Shown piece by piece: positions 1 to 6,916 of a DNA stretch of 29,546 bases. Position 1 is the stretch's first letter, and the number at the start of each line of letters is the position of its first letter. Under the pieces are notes generated by a model, which was given only the letters and a program-made list of their open reading frames with translations, searched no databases and was not told where the DNA came from. Position numbers and translations under genes: made by a program. The stretch comes from Paracoccus sediminicola (GTDB taxonomy: Bacteria > Pseudomonadota > Alphaproteobacteria > Rhodobacterales > Rhodobacteraceae), in the NCBI RefSeq assembly GCF_027912835.1, contig NZ_CP115771.1:1-29546 (forward strand), written 5' to 3'.

Positions 1-15
1 TAAAACGACGAAGAA

Positions 16-33
16 GGTTCCTAGACCGACGAA
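16..33 (+). repeat. Degenerate iteron copy before repA
   Basis: This 18-base copy (GGTTCCTAGACCGACGAA) keeps the GGTTCC start and CGAA end of the four iterons at 29427-29511. A similar copy forms across the window ends: GGTTCC at 29541-29546 followed by TAAAACGACGAA at 1-12. That junction copy begins 21 bases before this one, close to the 22-23 base spacing of the perfect copies. It is probably a weak RepA binding site in the repA promoter region. Confidence 0.6.
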
Positions 34-52
34 CTTCTGATAGGTATGCCTC

Positions 53-1087
53 ATGGGGAATCTTCTACCTGATCGCCATCCCAACAGGGACTTCTTCATC
101 CTCGACGTCTCCGACGCCGCGCCGAAAGATGATATGGCATCCATGGAGCACCCGGTTTTTTCCTTGTCGGTCAAACCCGACATGCGGGAACTCGACTACA
201 CGCACGATGGCAAACGGGTCGTGATCGTGCCGAGCGGCAAGGGGCTCGCCACGATAATGGACAAGGACATCCTGCTCTACTGTATCAGCAAGCTGGTGCA
301 TCAGATGAATGCTGGCGAGCCGATCAGTCAGTGGGTCGAGCTGTCGGCCCATGAAGCGATGATCGCTACCAACTGGCGTACCAATCGCGAGAGCTACCAG
401 CGTTTCGAGGATGCTCTCGATCGGCTGCGTGGAACGACGATCAAGACGAACATCAAGACGAACGATCACGTGCAGGTGCGCGGGTTTGGTCTGATCGATG
501 CCTACGAGATCAATCGCAAAGACGGCTCCGGTGAGGAAGATCCGTTCGGGCGCATGGCCAAGGTTCGGATCAAGGTCTCGGACTGGACCTTCCGGGCGGT
601 GCAGGGGATGGAAGTTCTGACCATCAATCCGAAGTATTTCAGGCTTCGTCGCCCGCTGGAGCGGCGAATATACGAGCTGGCTCGAAAGCACGTCGGAGAT
701 CAGACACGGCCCTTCCGGATCGGCCTGGATAAGCTTCAACGCAAGGTCGGGAGCAACTCACCTGCGAAGAAGTTCAAATTCTTCGTAAAGCAAATTGCTC
801 ACGACGGTCATCTACCCGACTATGACATTGCGGTGGATGGCGACATGGCAATTTTTACAGCCAAACGTGCCGGCTTCTCAGGCAATCAAAGCCTTCTCGA
901 TCTCGACATGCCGTCTGTCCCCTCCCCTGCCCTTCTGGCAAAAGCCAGAAAGGCAGCTCCCGGCCTGGACATTTACGCGCTCTACAGCGATTGGCAGGAC
1001 TTCACGGCAAGACAAACGGAACCGCCGAGAAACCTTGATGCCGCGTTCCTCGGTTTCTGCAAGAAACGGTTCCAAGGACGCGCTTGA
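53..1087 (+). CDS. repA: Plasmid replication initiator protein (RepA, RPA family)
   Basis: A 344-residue protein of the RepA/RPA type found on alphaproteobacterial plasmids. Such initiators bind iterons at the origin and recruit the host replication machinery. Recognisable parts are the segment PSGKGLATIMDKDILLY near residues 61-77, the winged-helix-like LERRIYELARKHVG near 204-217, and a basic C-terminus. The length is usual for the family. The ATG at 53 is the first in frame, but no strong ribosome-binding site precedes it, so a start at Met28 cannot be excluded. The gene lies directly downstream of the iterons once the window ends are joined, which is the normal arrangement. The adjacent parA/RHH pair is convergent with it, completing a replication-partition backbone. 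Confidence 0.9.
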   Translation: MGNLLPDRHPNRDFFILDVSDAAPKDDMASMEHPVFSLSVKPDMRELDYTHDGKRVVIVPSGKGLATIMDKDILLYCISKLVHQMNAGEPISQWVELSAHEAMIATNWRTNRESYQRFEDALDRLRGTTIKTNIKTNDHVQVRGFGLIDAYEINRKDGSGEEDPFGRMAKVRIKVSDWTFRAVQGMEVLTINPKYFRLRRPLERRIYELARKHVGDQTRPFRIGLDKLQRKVGSNSPAKKFKFFVKQIAHDGHLPDYDIAVDGDMAIFTAKRAGFSGNQSLLDLDMPSVPSPALLAKARKAAPGLDIYALYSDWQDFTARQTEPPRNLDAAFLGFCKKRFQGRA

Positions 1088-1099
1088 TCGACTTTCACA

Positions 1100-1131
1100 T
1101 ATGAAGGTGTGCACACGATCACACCTTCATA
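1100..1131. terminator. Inverted repeat between repA and the RHH gene
   Basis: Perfect 12-base arms, TATGAAGGTGTG (1100-1111) and CACACCTTCATA (1120-1131), separated by 8 bases. The repeat sits between two convergent genes, so it may act as a bidirectional terminator, although no T-run follows. The arms also contain GTGTGCACAC-like sequence resembling the repeats upstream of parA, so a partition-protein binding site is an alternative. Confidence 0.5.
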
Positions 1132-1139
1132 CCGTCAAG

Positions 1140-1424
1140 CTATTGCGGCTCTTTCGGACGGCTCGCGATCATCGGCTTGCGGCGACTTTGGAATATCATG
1201 TCGATCGCCTCTGCCAGTAGCGCCTGGACCGAACTATCTTCGGCTAACGCGATCTCCCGGAGCTGCTTGGAAACTGCGGGGTCGAAGTACCCCCCGACGT
1301 GCTTGGTTGACTTTCGCGACGGCCTTGCATGAGGTGATGGCTTCGCTTCATCGGAGAGTGCTTCTACCGCTTCCAACGCCGGTTGGGACCTCGGCTTGAG
1401 CGCGGACGCGAACTTGTTGCTCAT
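1140..1424 (-). CDS. Ribbon-helix-helix partner of ParA (ParG/ParB-like)
   Basis: A 94-residue protein with a basic, disordered N-terminal half (roughly residues 1-42) followed by HVGGYFDPAVSKQLREIAL. This resembles a ribbon-helix-helix DNA-binding domain of the kind used by small centromere-binding proteins and antitoxin-like RHH proteins. Its start overlaps the 3' end of parA by 4 bases, so the two are translationally coupled. In such type Ib partition pairs the RHH protein binds the centromere, represses the operon and stimulates the ParA ATPase. A function as a plain repressor is possible, but the coupling to ParA makes partition the better reading. Confidence 0.75.
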   Translation of the reverse strand: MSNKFASALKPRSQPALEAVEALSDEAKPSPHARPSRKSTKHVGGYFDPAVSKQLREIALAEDSSVQALLAEAIDMIFQSRRKPMIASRPKEPQ

Positions 1425-2071
1425 GCGACGTTACCTTCCAGCTCACGTGTGGGGATGTGCAGGTGTTCACACATGAACGCGTGCAGTTGTGATGCTTCCT
1501 GGGCAGCCTTGCCTTCTGGCTCGAACTCTTCCGCCGACTGGCCGCTGATCAGAGCGCGCGAAAACGCGACCCGCTGGCGCAGTTGGACCGGACAAATTCC
1601 GACCCCAAGCTCTGCGATAGCTTCGGCGGCTTCAGTTGCCTCGCTGCCTTGCGGTGCGACGGCATTCATCACCACGAAGATCGGCTTTCCTGTCGTCTTT
1701 ACCAGATTGAGCGTGTTGCTGATGGCCTCGATATCCAGGATCGCGGGGCGGCAAGGCACGAGTATCAAGTCAGCGGTCTTTGCAGCTTCCAGGGCCGCAC
1801 TGTCCGAGTGAGGAGCGGTGTCGATGATGAGCAAATCGCCTTCCATGTCCCTTACGCGGCCGATCTCATGGTTGAGCCGGCTGGCATGGGCCGACAACAC
1901 AACGGGAACCTCCGCGACGCGCCGGTCGCTCCAGTTCGCCGCCGAGGCTTGGGGGTCGAGATCGATGATTGCGGTATTGCGGCCCTGCAGGGCCGATGAC
2001 GTCGCCAGATGGAGGGCGAGGGTGGTTTTGCCCGCTCCGCCTTTCTGACTGATGATTGCAACGGTTTTCAT
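1421..2071 (-). CDS. parA: ParA-family partition ATPase (first copy)
   Basis: A 216-residue deviant-Walker P-loop ATPase. The Walker A motif KGGAGKTTLALH begins near residue 10, DLDPQASAA (A') near 38, and the Walker B-like LLIIDTAPHSDSAALEAA near 79. The short length, without an N-terminal DNA-binding domain, fits the type Ib (ParF-like) group. ParA polymerises or forms gradients on the nucleoid and, with the RHH protein encoded just after it, segregates plasmid copies. The ATG at 2071 is preceded by AGGAGC. The upstream 2098-2160 carries repeated TCACRTGTGCA motifs that are candidate operator or centromere sites. A second, divergent ParA lies at 25174-25788. Confidence 0.92.
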   Translation of the reverse strand: MKTVAIISQKGGAGKTTLALHLATSSALQGRNTAIIDLDPQASAANWSDRRVAEVPVVLSAHASRLNHEIGRVRDMEGDLLIIDTAPHSDSAALEAAKTADLILVPCRPAILDIEAISNTLNLVKTTGKPIFVVMNAVAPQGSEATEAAEAIAELGVGICPVQLRQRVAFSRALISGQSAEEFEPEGKAAQEASQLHAFMCEHLHIPTRELEGNVA

Positions 2072-2103
2072 GACTGCTCCTTTGTGTGCGCGGTTTCACG
2101 TCT

Positions 2104-2154
2104 TCACGTGTGCACACTATCACGCGCGAACGTGTCAGCGTCCTCACATGTGCA
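2104..2154. promoter_or_regulatory. Repeated TCACRTGTGCA motifs upstream of parA
   Basis: TCACGTGTGCA at 2104-2114 and TCACATGTGCA at 2144-2154 are near-identical and 40 bases apart. Related sequence (CGAACGTGTCAG) lies between them, and more occurs at 1443-1475 and 1095-1120. Arrays of this kind upstream of parA are where RHH partition proteins normally bind, acting as operator or parS. The assignment is inferred from position only. Confidence 0.45.
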
Positions 2155-2250
2155 AGTGTTCGGAACAATCTTGTCCGATGTGCCAATGCTGCGACAGTCG
2201 TTGAGCCCCGATTTTAAACCTGATCGAGACTCGTTCTTGAACTATACGCC

Positions 2251-2268
2251 AATGACCTATATGTCATT
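2251..2268. promoter_or_regulatory. Probable operator of the toxin-antitoxin operon
   Basis: A perfect 6-base inverted repeat, AATGAC and GTCATT, separated by CTATAT. It lies 18-35 bases before the toxin ATG at 2286 and next to a TATACG that could serve as a -10 element. This is the usual place for autoregulation by an XRE antitoxin. Confidence 0.5.
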
Positions 2269-2285
2269 AGCCAACAAAAGGCGGG

Positions 2286-2630
2286 ATGATGACCAAGCTC
2301 CAGACTGTCGCGGAGATGCCCGAGTTCCAACGGCGGGCGAAGGCCATCATGTCCGACGAGGAGCGCGAGGCGGCGATTCAGTTCATTGCCGCGAACCCGG
2401 AAGCGGGTCTTTCGCTGGGAGGCGGCCTTCGCAAGGTCCGAATCCCCCGCGACGGGGGCGGCAAGAGCGGCGGGTTCAGGACGATCTACGTCTTCGGCGG
2501 ACGACACATGCCGATCTTTCTCGTGACGGTCTTCGCCAAGAACGAGAAGGACAATTTGACCAAGGCAGAACAGGCGGCGGCCGTCGAGCTCAGCAAGCGG
2601 ATCATAACCATGTATGGAGAGACGCGATGA
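2286..2630 (+). CDS. RelE/HigB2-like type II toxin
   Basis: A 114-residue small basic protein. The core segment has GGGLRKVRIPRDGGGKSGGFR followed by TIYVFGGRHMPIFLVTVFAKNEKDNL, matching the RelE/HigB-2 superfamily (a beta-strand pattern with conserved RK, GGFR and FAKNEK stretches). Such toxins usually cleave mRNA at the ribosome. The gene precedes and overlaps an XRE antitoxin gene by 4 bases (ATGA), the reversed toxin-first order typical of higBA-like modules. Starts at 2286 and 2289 are both ATG. It most likely stabilises the plasmid by post-segregational killing. Confidence 0.8.
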   Translation: MMTKLQTVAEMPEFQRRAKAIMSDEEREAAIQFIAANPEAGLSLGGGLRKVRIPRDGGGKSGGFRTIYVFGGRHMPIFLVTVFAKNEKDNLTKAEQAAAVELSKRIITMYGETR

Positions 2631-2914
2631 ATGCAAATGACAGTATCACTAAGGGTCTCGAAGAGGCTCTGGCCTTTGCCGAAGGGCAGAAGGGCAGGGC
2701 GCGCGTGCACCAAGTCGCGGTTCCGGAGGTGGATGTCGCGAAAATTCGCGAGGAGACCGGCCTGTCCCAGGCTCAGTTCGCGCGCAGTATCGGCGTGGCC
2801 AAGGGTACGCTTCTGAACTGGGAACACGGCCGTCGCCAGCCGACCGGTCCGGCTCAGGTACTGCTGGCGCTGATCGCCAAGGATCCGGGTGTCGTGCAAA
2901 CCCTGCTGCGATAG
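2627..2914 (+). CDS. XRE-family antitoxin (HigA2-like)
   Basis: A 95-residue protein with an N-terminal toxin-binding part (FAEGQKGRARVHQVAVPEVD) and a C-terminal helix-turn-helix, VAKIREETGLSQAQFARSIGV with KGTLLNWEHGRRQPTGPA, of the XRE type. The ATG at 2627 overlaps the toxin stop codon (ATGA), so the two are translationally coupled. The antitoxin would neutralise the RelE-like toxin and repress the operon at the inverted repeat 2251-2268. The next gene remnant converges on it with only a 3-base gap. Confidence 0.85.
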   Translation: MNANDSITKGLEEALAFAEGQKGRARVHQVAVPEVDVAKIREETGLSQAQFARSIGVAKGTLLNWEHGRRQPTGPAQVLLALIAKDPGVVQTLLR

Positions 2915-2917
2915 CAG

Positions 2918-3307
2918 CTAGGACGCGGCACGGGTGCGGTTGAGGTCGAGCAGCCGGGCGAGGGCGTCGTCTTCGGAAATATCGGCAGGCCACCCGTAGG
3001 CTGCGGCGACGGAGGCATCGAGGCGCGCGTGCAGGCCGTCCAGCCAGGCGGGACGCTTGTTGTAGAGATTGGTGAGCGTGCGCCTCTTCAGTTCCCTCGC
3101 CGCCGCATCGTCCACCGGCAGGATGCGGTCGGGATAGCCCGCGACCACCTCGGGTTCGCGACGGACGAGATCGGGCGGGTTCAGCCATGCCTCGCGCTTT
3201 TCGTTCAGGTCGCGCGCGGCGTCGGCGATGGCCTGCGCGCGGGGATCGCCTGCGTAGTCGGCGGCGGGGATGTCCGGGGTGAGGCCCTCGGGGAAGGGGA
3301 AGGTCTT
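2918..3307 (-). pseudogene. 3' remnant of a DNA methyltransferase gene
   Basis: About 129 codons remain of the C-terminal end of a class I SAM-dependent DNA methyltransferase (MmeI/type IIG-like). Recognisable stretches are KTFPFPEGLTPDIPAAD, then LNEKREAWLNPP, TLTNLYNKRPAWLDGLH and AAAYGWPADISEDDALARLL, which are typical of the C-terminus of this family. Everything upstream, including the catalytic NPPY motif, is missing. Reading upstream, the frame runs into the left inverted repeat of the IS3-family element at 3308. No other part of the gene is seen on the far side of that element, so insertion was accompanied or followed by deletion. The fragment cannot be an active methylase. Confidence 0.75.
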
Positions 3308-3369
3308 GACCTGCCACGGGATTTTTCCTCCACCGTCGATTAGAGTCCGGCCCAACTTGAGGACGGACC

Positions 3370-3636
3370 ATGAAGCGAACGAGATTCACGGACGAACAGA
3401 TCATCGGCATTTTGGCCGAGCACGAGGCAGGCGCGAAGTGCGCTGACCTGTGCCGCAAGCACGGCATGTCGGAAGGCACCTTCTATAACTGGAAAGCCAA
3501 ATTCGGCGGCATGACTGTGTCGGAGGCGAAGCGGCTGAAGACGCTTGAGGATGAGAACGCCAGGCTAAAGAAGTTGCTGGCCGAGCAAATGCTCGATCTG
3601 GCCGCGATGAAGGAACTGGTCTCAAAAAAGTGGTGA
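3370..3636 (+). CDS. IS3-family transposase OrfA
   Basis: An 88-residue helix-turn-helix protein, FTDEQIIGILAEHEAGAKCA then LCRKHGMSEGTFYNWKAKFGG, followed by a leucine-zipper-like tail (LKTLEDENARLKKLLAEQML). This is the standard OrfA of the IS3 family, which binds the element ends. Near its stop lies the heptamer A_AAA_AAG at 3624-3630, a canonical -1 ribosomal slippery sequence. It would produce the OrfAB fusion transposase, continuing in the frame of orfB from about 3630. OrfA itself is intact. Confidence 0.88.
   Translation: MKRTRFTDEQIIGILAEHEAGAKCADLCRKHGMSEGTFYNWKAKFGGMTVSEAKRLKTLEDENARLKKLLAEQMLDLAAMKELVSKKW
3624..3630 (+). promoter_or_regulatory. -1 ribosomal frameshift heptamer of the IS3 element
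   Basis: The sequence A AAA AAG is in the orfA frame, six bases before the orfA stop. A -1 slip moves ribosomes into the orfB frame, which starts with VTPAVKREAV. This is the normal IS3 mechanism for making the OrfAB transposase. Confidence 0.75.
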
Positions 3637-4289
3637 CGCCTGCCGTTAAGCGCGAGGCGGTCGCGCATCTGAAGGCCTTTTTCGGGCTATCCGAACGGCG
3701 GGCGTGTCGGATTGTCGCTGCGGATCGCAAGATGGTCCGCTATCGAACGCAGCGTGCGCCTGACACGGTGCTGCGTGGACGGCTGCGAGAACTGGCGAAC
3801 GAGCGTCGACGGTTCGGTTATCGGCGGCTCTTCGTGCTTCTGAGGCGCGAGGGCGAGCCTTCCGGGATCAACCGGATCTATCGGCTCTACCGCGAGGAAG
3901 GGCTGACGGTGCGCAAACGCAAAGCACGCCGCAAGGCTGTCGGGACACGGGCACCGATCTTGGTCCAGGCGCGGCCCAATGCCCGTTGGTCATTGGATTT
4001 CGTTCATGACCAATTCGCCAATGGCCAGCGCTTCCGGGTTCTTAACGTGGACGACGACGTCACCCGTGAATGTCTCGCGGCAATACCGGACACCTCGATG
4101 TCGGGGCGCCGCGTGGCACGTGAACTGACGGCCCTGATCGAACGCCGTGGCAAGCCCGGAATGATTGTCAGCGACAACGGCACGGAACTGACCTCCAACG
4201 CCATCCTGCGGTGGTGTTCCGAGCACCGGATTGAATGGCACTACATCGCGCCAGGCAAGCCGCAGCAGAACGGGTTTGTGGAGAGTTTC
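3630..4289 (+). pseudogene. IS3-family transposase OrfB, 5' part (interrupted)
   Basis: Coding for the integrase core of an IS3 transposase, read from the frameshift. It has the HTH_21-like region RRRFGYRRLFVLLRREG, then the first catalytic Asp in WSLDFVHDQF, the second in VSDNGTELTS, and the conserved QQNGFVESF that carries the third (Glu). Exactly after FVESF the frame enters the inserted IS110-family element. The missing C-terminal part (NGRMRDEFLNE onward) continues at 5637 in the same frame. The gene is therefore complete but cut in two and inactive as it stands. Confidence 0.85.
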
Positions 4290-4546
4290 ATGTATAGACG
4301 GCCCCGCAGGCGCAAGTGTTTTGAACGTGATCTTCATTGGCCGGTGCGTTCATGTATTCGGCCTGTTCGTGCAGCCTATACATGACTGCTGGCCCTGATG
4401 GTGTCCGCGGATCGAGGCCTCATCAACGGGACGCGCTCAGGCGCGCTTAAAGCTCTTCGGGCTTTCTCGATCCTCAGCTCTGCCGATTTGCCATCACGCT
4501 GTTATTGCACTTGTGCCATCTCATTGTTCCTTAGCTTGTTGATCCT
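4290..4546 (-). ncRNA. Candidate bridge RNA (seekRNA) locus of the IS1111 element
   Basis: This non-coding stretch lies downstream of the transposase. It contains a strong stem, GGATCGAG (4409-4416) with CTCGATCC (4466-4473). The stem encloses a hairpin with arms CGCGC/GCGCG (4432-4436 and 4441-4445) and internal-loop strands. One loop strand holds CATCAACGG (4421-4429), identical to the right insertion junction at 5633-5641. A second hairpin, GGCCG/CGGCC (4339-4363), has TTCATGTAT in its loop, identical to the left junction at 4287-4295. CTATACATGA (4376-4385) is the exact complement of 4288-4297. Two structured loops carrying target-like and donor-like sequence are what bridge RNAs show. 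The transcript itself is inferred. Confidence 0.6.
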
Positions 4547-5566
4547 TCACGGGTGAGCGGTCCGGAACACCTCTCCAGTGGAGAGCATTGCCCATATCGT
4601 CCGCGCCAGCTTGTTTGCGACCGCGACAGCAACGACCATGGGTCGGCGCCGTTCCAGCAAAGCCTCGATCCATGGGCCATCGACGCGGGAACGGGCCTTT
4701 GGATACCGGACCACAGTGCGCGCTCCCAGGACCAGTAGATGGCGAAGATACCGATCCCCTTGTTTGGTGATGCCACCAAGCCTGTGCTTGCCCCCCGACG
4801 AGTTCTGTCGCGGCGTCAGTCCAAGCCAGGCAGCAAACTCCCGCCCTGACCGAAACGCCGACGGATCGGGGATGCTCGCTGCAAAGGCTGTTGCGGTAAT
4901 CGGCCCGATCCCCGGTATGGTCGCAAGCAAGCGACAGATGGAGTTGGTTTTGTGGATCTCCGCCAACCGGTCGTCGATGCCGTCGATCTGCCGGTTCAGC
5001 GCATCCAGTTGCCGGACGAGGGCATCCAAAGCGAAGCATGCATCTTCCGGAAGGTCCTCTCGTATCTCGTCCAGCTTCGCGACGAGGGCATCGACCCGGT
5101 GCCTACCCTGTGCGACGATAACTCCATACTCGGCCAAATGCGCCCGGAATGCACAAGCTGCCATCGTTCTCTGACGGACCAAAAGCCCTCGGGCTCTATG
5201 CAGCATCAGAAATGCCTGATCCTCGCGCGATTTGATCGGGACAAAGCGCATGTTGGGACGGGTCACCGCTTCACAAATGGCGGCCGCATCAGTGGCGTCG
5301 TTCTTCGCGCCCCGTCGCACGAAGGGTTTTACGTAACCTGGAGGAATGAGACGAACGTCATGGCCGATCCTCTGCAACTGTCGAGCCCAGTTGTGGGCAG
5401 TTGCACACGCCTCGATGCCAATCAGGCAAGGGGGTAGTGACTCGAAGAAGGGTAAGAGCTCACGACGCGAAAGCCTCTTGCTGTCGAGCGTCCTGCCGGA
5501 CGCGTCGGCGACATGGACGTGAAATACGTTCTTGGCCAGATCAAGGCCCACGGTGGCTGGGTTCAT
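4547..5566 (-). CDS. IS110-family (IS1111-group) DEDD transposase/recombinase
   Basis: A 339-residue recombinase. The N-terminal RuvC-like DEDD domain begins with TVGLDLAKNVFHVHVAD (residues 5-21), followed by LIGIEACATAHNWARQL and the conserved KNDATDAAAICEAV. The C-terminal Tnp domain has LLATIPGIGPITATAFAA and FAAWLGLTPRQNSSGGK, which carries the essential serine. The VFHVHVAD start and the DATDA block are typical of IS110/IS1111 enzymes. The ATG at 5566 was chosen because it begins the conserved MNPATVGLDLAK; upstream in-frame codons read back through the element end. The gene appears intact, so the element may still be mobile using its RNA guide. Confidence 0.92.
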   Translation of the reverse strand: MNPATVGLDLAKNVFHVHVADASGRTLDSKRLSRRELLPFFESLPPCLIGIEACATAHNWARQLQRIGHDVRLIPPGYVKPFVRRGAKNDATDAAAICEAVTRPNMRFVPIKSREDQAFLMLHRARGLLVRQRTMAACAFRAHLAEYGVIVAQGRHRVDALVAKLDEIREDLPEDACFALDALVRQLDALNRQIDGIDDRLAEIHKTNSICRLLATIPGIGPITATAFAASIPDPSAFRSGREFAAWLGLTPRQNSSGGKHRLGGITKQGDRYLRHLLVLGARTVVRYPKARSRVDGPWIEALLERRRPMVVAVAVANKLARTIWAMLSTGEVFRTAHP

Positions 5567-5636
5567 GGAAATGCTCCTTCTGCAAAGTAGGACCAGTATA
5601 AGGTCCCATCTCAGGAGCGGGGCCGTCTTCCCCATC

Positions 5637-5906
5637 AACGGCAGGATGCGGGACGAGTTTCTGAACGAGACCCTGTTCCGCAACATCGCCCATGCCCGTG
5701 ACCTGATCGCTGCCTGGGTCACCGATTACAACACCGAAAGGCCTCACTCGGCCTTGGGATACCAGACCCCCGTGGGCTTCGCCGCGAACCTGACCACCGC
5801 AATCGCCCGCCCCGCTGCGCGAGATGAAAGCTCCGCGCGTCGGGCGATTGCTCAACCTGCGCCAATCGGCATAAACAATAACCGGGCTCCGGTCGCGGCT
5901 GGATGA
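5637..5906 (+). pseudogene. IS3-family transposase OrfB, 3' part
   Basis: This continues the IS3 orfB after the inserted element, in the same frame. It starts NGRMRDEFLNETLF and runs through AAWVTDYNTERPHSALGYQTP, the C-terminal signature of IS3 transposases, then a low-complexity tail to the stop. Joined to the 5' part it gives the unbroken QNGFVESFNGRMRDEFLNE motif, which proves where the insertion happened. No separate start is expected and the fragment is not functional alone. Confidence 0.88.
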
Positions 5907-5974
5907 AAGTTCAGTGGCAGGTCATACCGAACAAATGTGATGGCAAAAGTTGTTTCAGAAAATTCTCAACAAGA

Positions 5975-6367
5975 TCAATCGTGCGGATTGGATCGCGTCA
6001 GAACGAAGAGCGTCGCCGCAGCAAGGATCAATGTCTGAAGCGCGAGTATCGCTGAGGATATTCCTGCAACCAGACTGAGGGTGAGAATCATCAGCATGGA
6101 AGCGCAGGCCAGCACCTTGCAGTGCGGTGCGATTGCCCTCTGCGCCTCCCAATCGCGTAGAGGTTTTCCGACACGGGAATGATCCAAGAGGCGTTGCCGC
6201 AATGTCGGCGATCCCTTTCCGAAGGCCCAGGCAGCAGCGATGAGAAATGGTGTGGTTGGCAAGAGAGGGAGCAGGATTCCGATCGTCCCGAGACCGAGGA
6301 AGATGGCGCCCAACGCCACCCATATCTTTTGTGTCGCATGTTTTGCGAAGATGCTTGGCCCGGTCAT
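5975..6367 (-). CDS. YbaN-like (DUF454) inner membrane protein
   Basis: A 130-residue membrane protein of the YbaN/DUF454 family, with the signature [21 protein letters not shown] (a transmembrane stretch) then [22 protein letters not shown] and a second hydrophobic pair near the C-terminus. The ATG at 6367 was chosen because it overlaps the globin stop codon (ATGA). The longer frame upstream is only the shadow of the globin gene. Genes of this family often sit beside denitrification, haem or NO genes in Rhodobacteraceae, but their biochemical role is not established. It is probably co-transcribed with the globin gene. Confidence 0.82.
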   Translation of the reverse strand: MTGPSIFAKHATQKIWVALGAIFLGLGTIGILLPLLPTTPFLIAAAWAFGKGSPTLRQRLLDHSRVGKPLRDWEAQRAIAPHCKVLACASMLMILTLSLVAGISSAILALQTLILAAATLFVLTRSNPHD

Positions 6368-6837
6368 GTCGAACCGAGTTTCGGTGGCGTCGCAGACCGA
6401 CCGTAGCCGTCGCGCTTGTCCACGACGTTGCCATGGATCGACACGGCGATACGTTTGGCACGATCGATCACATGTGCCGCACCCTCGGGGGAACAGGTCT
6501 CGCAGGCAGTCTTTGAAAACAGATCGAGCCAACGGTCGAAATGCGCCTGTTCGACCGGTAAACCAAGGTGCGCCTGCATGGGAGAGCCGTGGTAGCGGCC
6601 GGTCATCAGCGCGACCGAAGACCAGAAATCGACCATGCGGGCGAGATGTGGCTCCCAGTCCGAAATCCGTTCAGCGAAGATCGGTCCCAGCAATGCGTCG
6701 CGCCTGATCCGGTCATAGAAACCGTGAACGAGCCGGGTCAGCACGGCGTCGTTCAACCCTGTCCGTTTGATCAGAGCCGATGTCATCTCTGGCCTGAGCG
6801 TGACCGTTTCCCTGGGCGTTAAATCCGTCTTGGGCAT
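6364..6837 (-). CDS. Group III truncated haemoglobin
   Basis: A 157-residue single-domain globin of the truncated group III type. Characteristic features are [19 protein letters not shown], then [22 protein letters not shown], and the haem-pocket region [25 protein letters not shown] with candidate proximal His. These cytoplasmic globins bind oxygen and NO and are often induced under NO stress. The gene is divergent from the NsrR-like regulator, and the perfect palindrome GTATTCTGAATAC lies in the shared 79-base promoter. Control by that regulator and a role in NO handling are therefore likely. Detoxification rather than oxygen delivery is inferred from this context. Confidence 0.88.
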   Translation of the reverse strand: MPKTDLTPRETVTLRPEMTSALIKRTGLNDAVLTRLVHGFYDRIRRDALLGPIFAERISDWEPHLARMVDFWSSVALMTGRYHGSPMQAHLGLPVEQAHFDRWLDLFSKTACETCSPEGAAHVIDRAKRIAVSIHGNVVDKRDGYGRSATPPKLGST

Positions 6838-6856
6838 GATGCTCTCACTTGAATAG

Positions 6857-6869
6857 GTATTCTGAATAC
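6857..6869. promoter_or_regulatory. Palindrome GTATTC-T-GAATAC, candidate Rrf2/NsrR box
   Basis: A perfect 6+1+6 inverted repeat in the intergenic space between the divergent globin and Rrf2-regulator genes. A/T-rich dyads of this type are bound by Rrf2 proteins such as NsrR. A related sequence, GGTATT-TC-ATATAC, lies at 12026-12039 before pseudoazurin and fnrL. Binding is inferred. Confidence 0.6.
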
Positions 6870-6916
6870 TGTTTTATTCGGTCGACAGACCGACGTAAAC
6901 CCTGCGAGATGATCAG

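Larger units (their letters stand above)
4290..5636 (-). mobile_element. IS110-family element, IS1111 group, inserted in IS3 orfB
   Basis: The element is about 1,347 bp. Its edges follow from the uninterrupted orfB reading FVESF|NGRMRD; the shared TCA at both edges leaves up to 3 bases of ambiguity. There are subterminal inverted repeats AGACGGCCCCGC (4296-4307) and GCGGGGCCGTCT (5617-5628), 12/12 complementary and 6-8 bases inside the ends. Subterminal repeats are a hallmark of the IS1111 group. The transposase is on the minus strand, with only about 70 bases upstream and about 257 non-coding bases downstream; IS1111-group elements carry their guide RNA in such a downstream region. No target duplication is evident, as expected for IS110 elements. 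Confidence 0.85.
3308..5924 (+). mobile_element. IS3-family element, split by an IS1111-group element
   Basis: The ends are imperfect inverted repeats starting TGACCTGCCAC (3308-3318) and ending GTGGCAGGTCA (5914-5924); similarity continues inward for about 40 bases. Without the inner insertion (4290-5636) the element is about 1,270 bp, normal for IS3. It encodes orfA and orfB joined by a -1 frameshift signal. No direct repeat is seen at the flanks (GGTCT on the left, TACCG on the right), and the left neighbour is a truncated methyltransferase gene. This suggests a deletion or rearrangement next to the element. The split in orfB means it can no longer move itself. Confidence 0.75.

Noticed and set aside
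65..739. A 224-codon minus-strand frame opposite repA
   Set aside because: No motif or ribosome site; repA on the other strand is unmistakable.
3303..5929. Target-site duplication of the IS3 element
   Set aside because: The bases beside the two ends (GGTCT and TACCG) do not match in any 3-5 base register.
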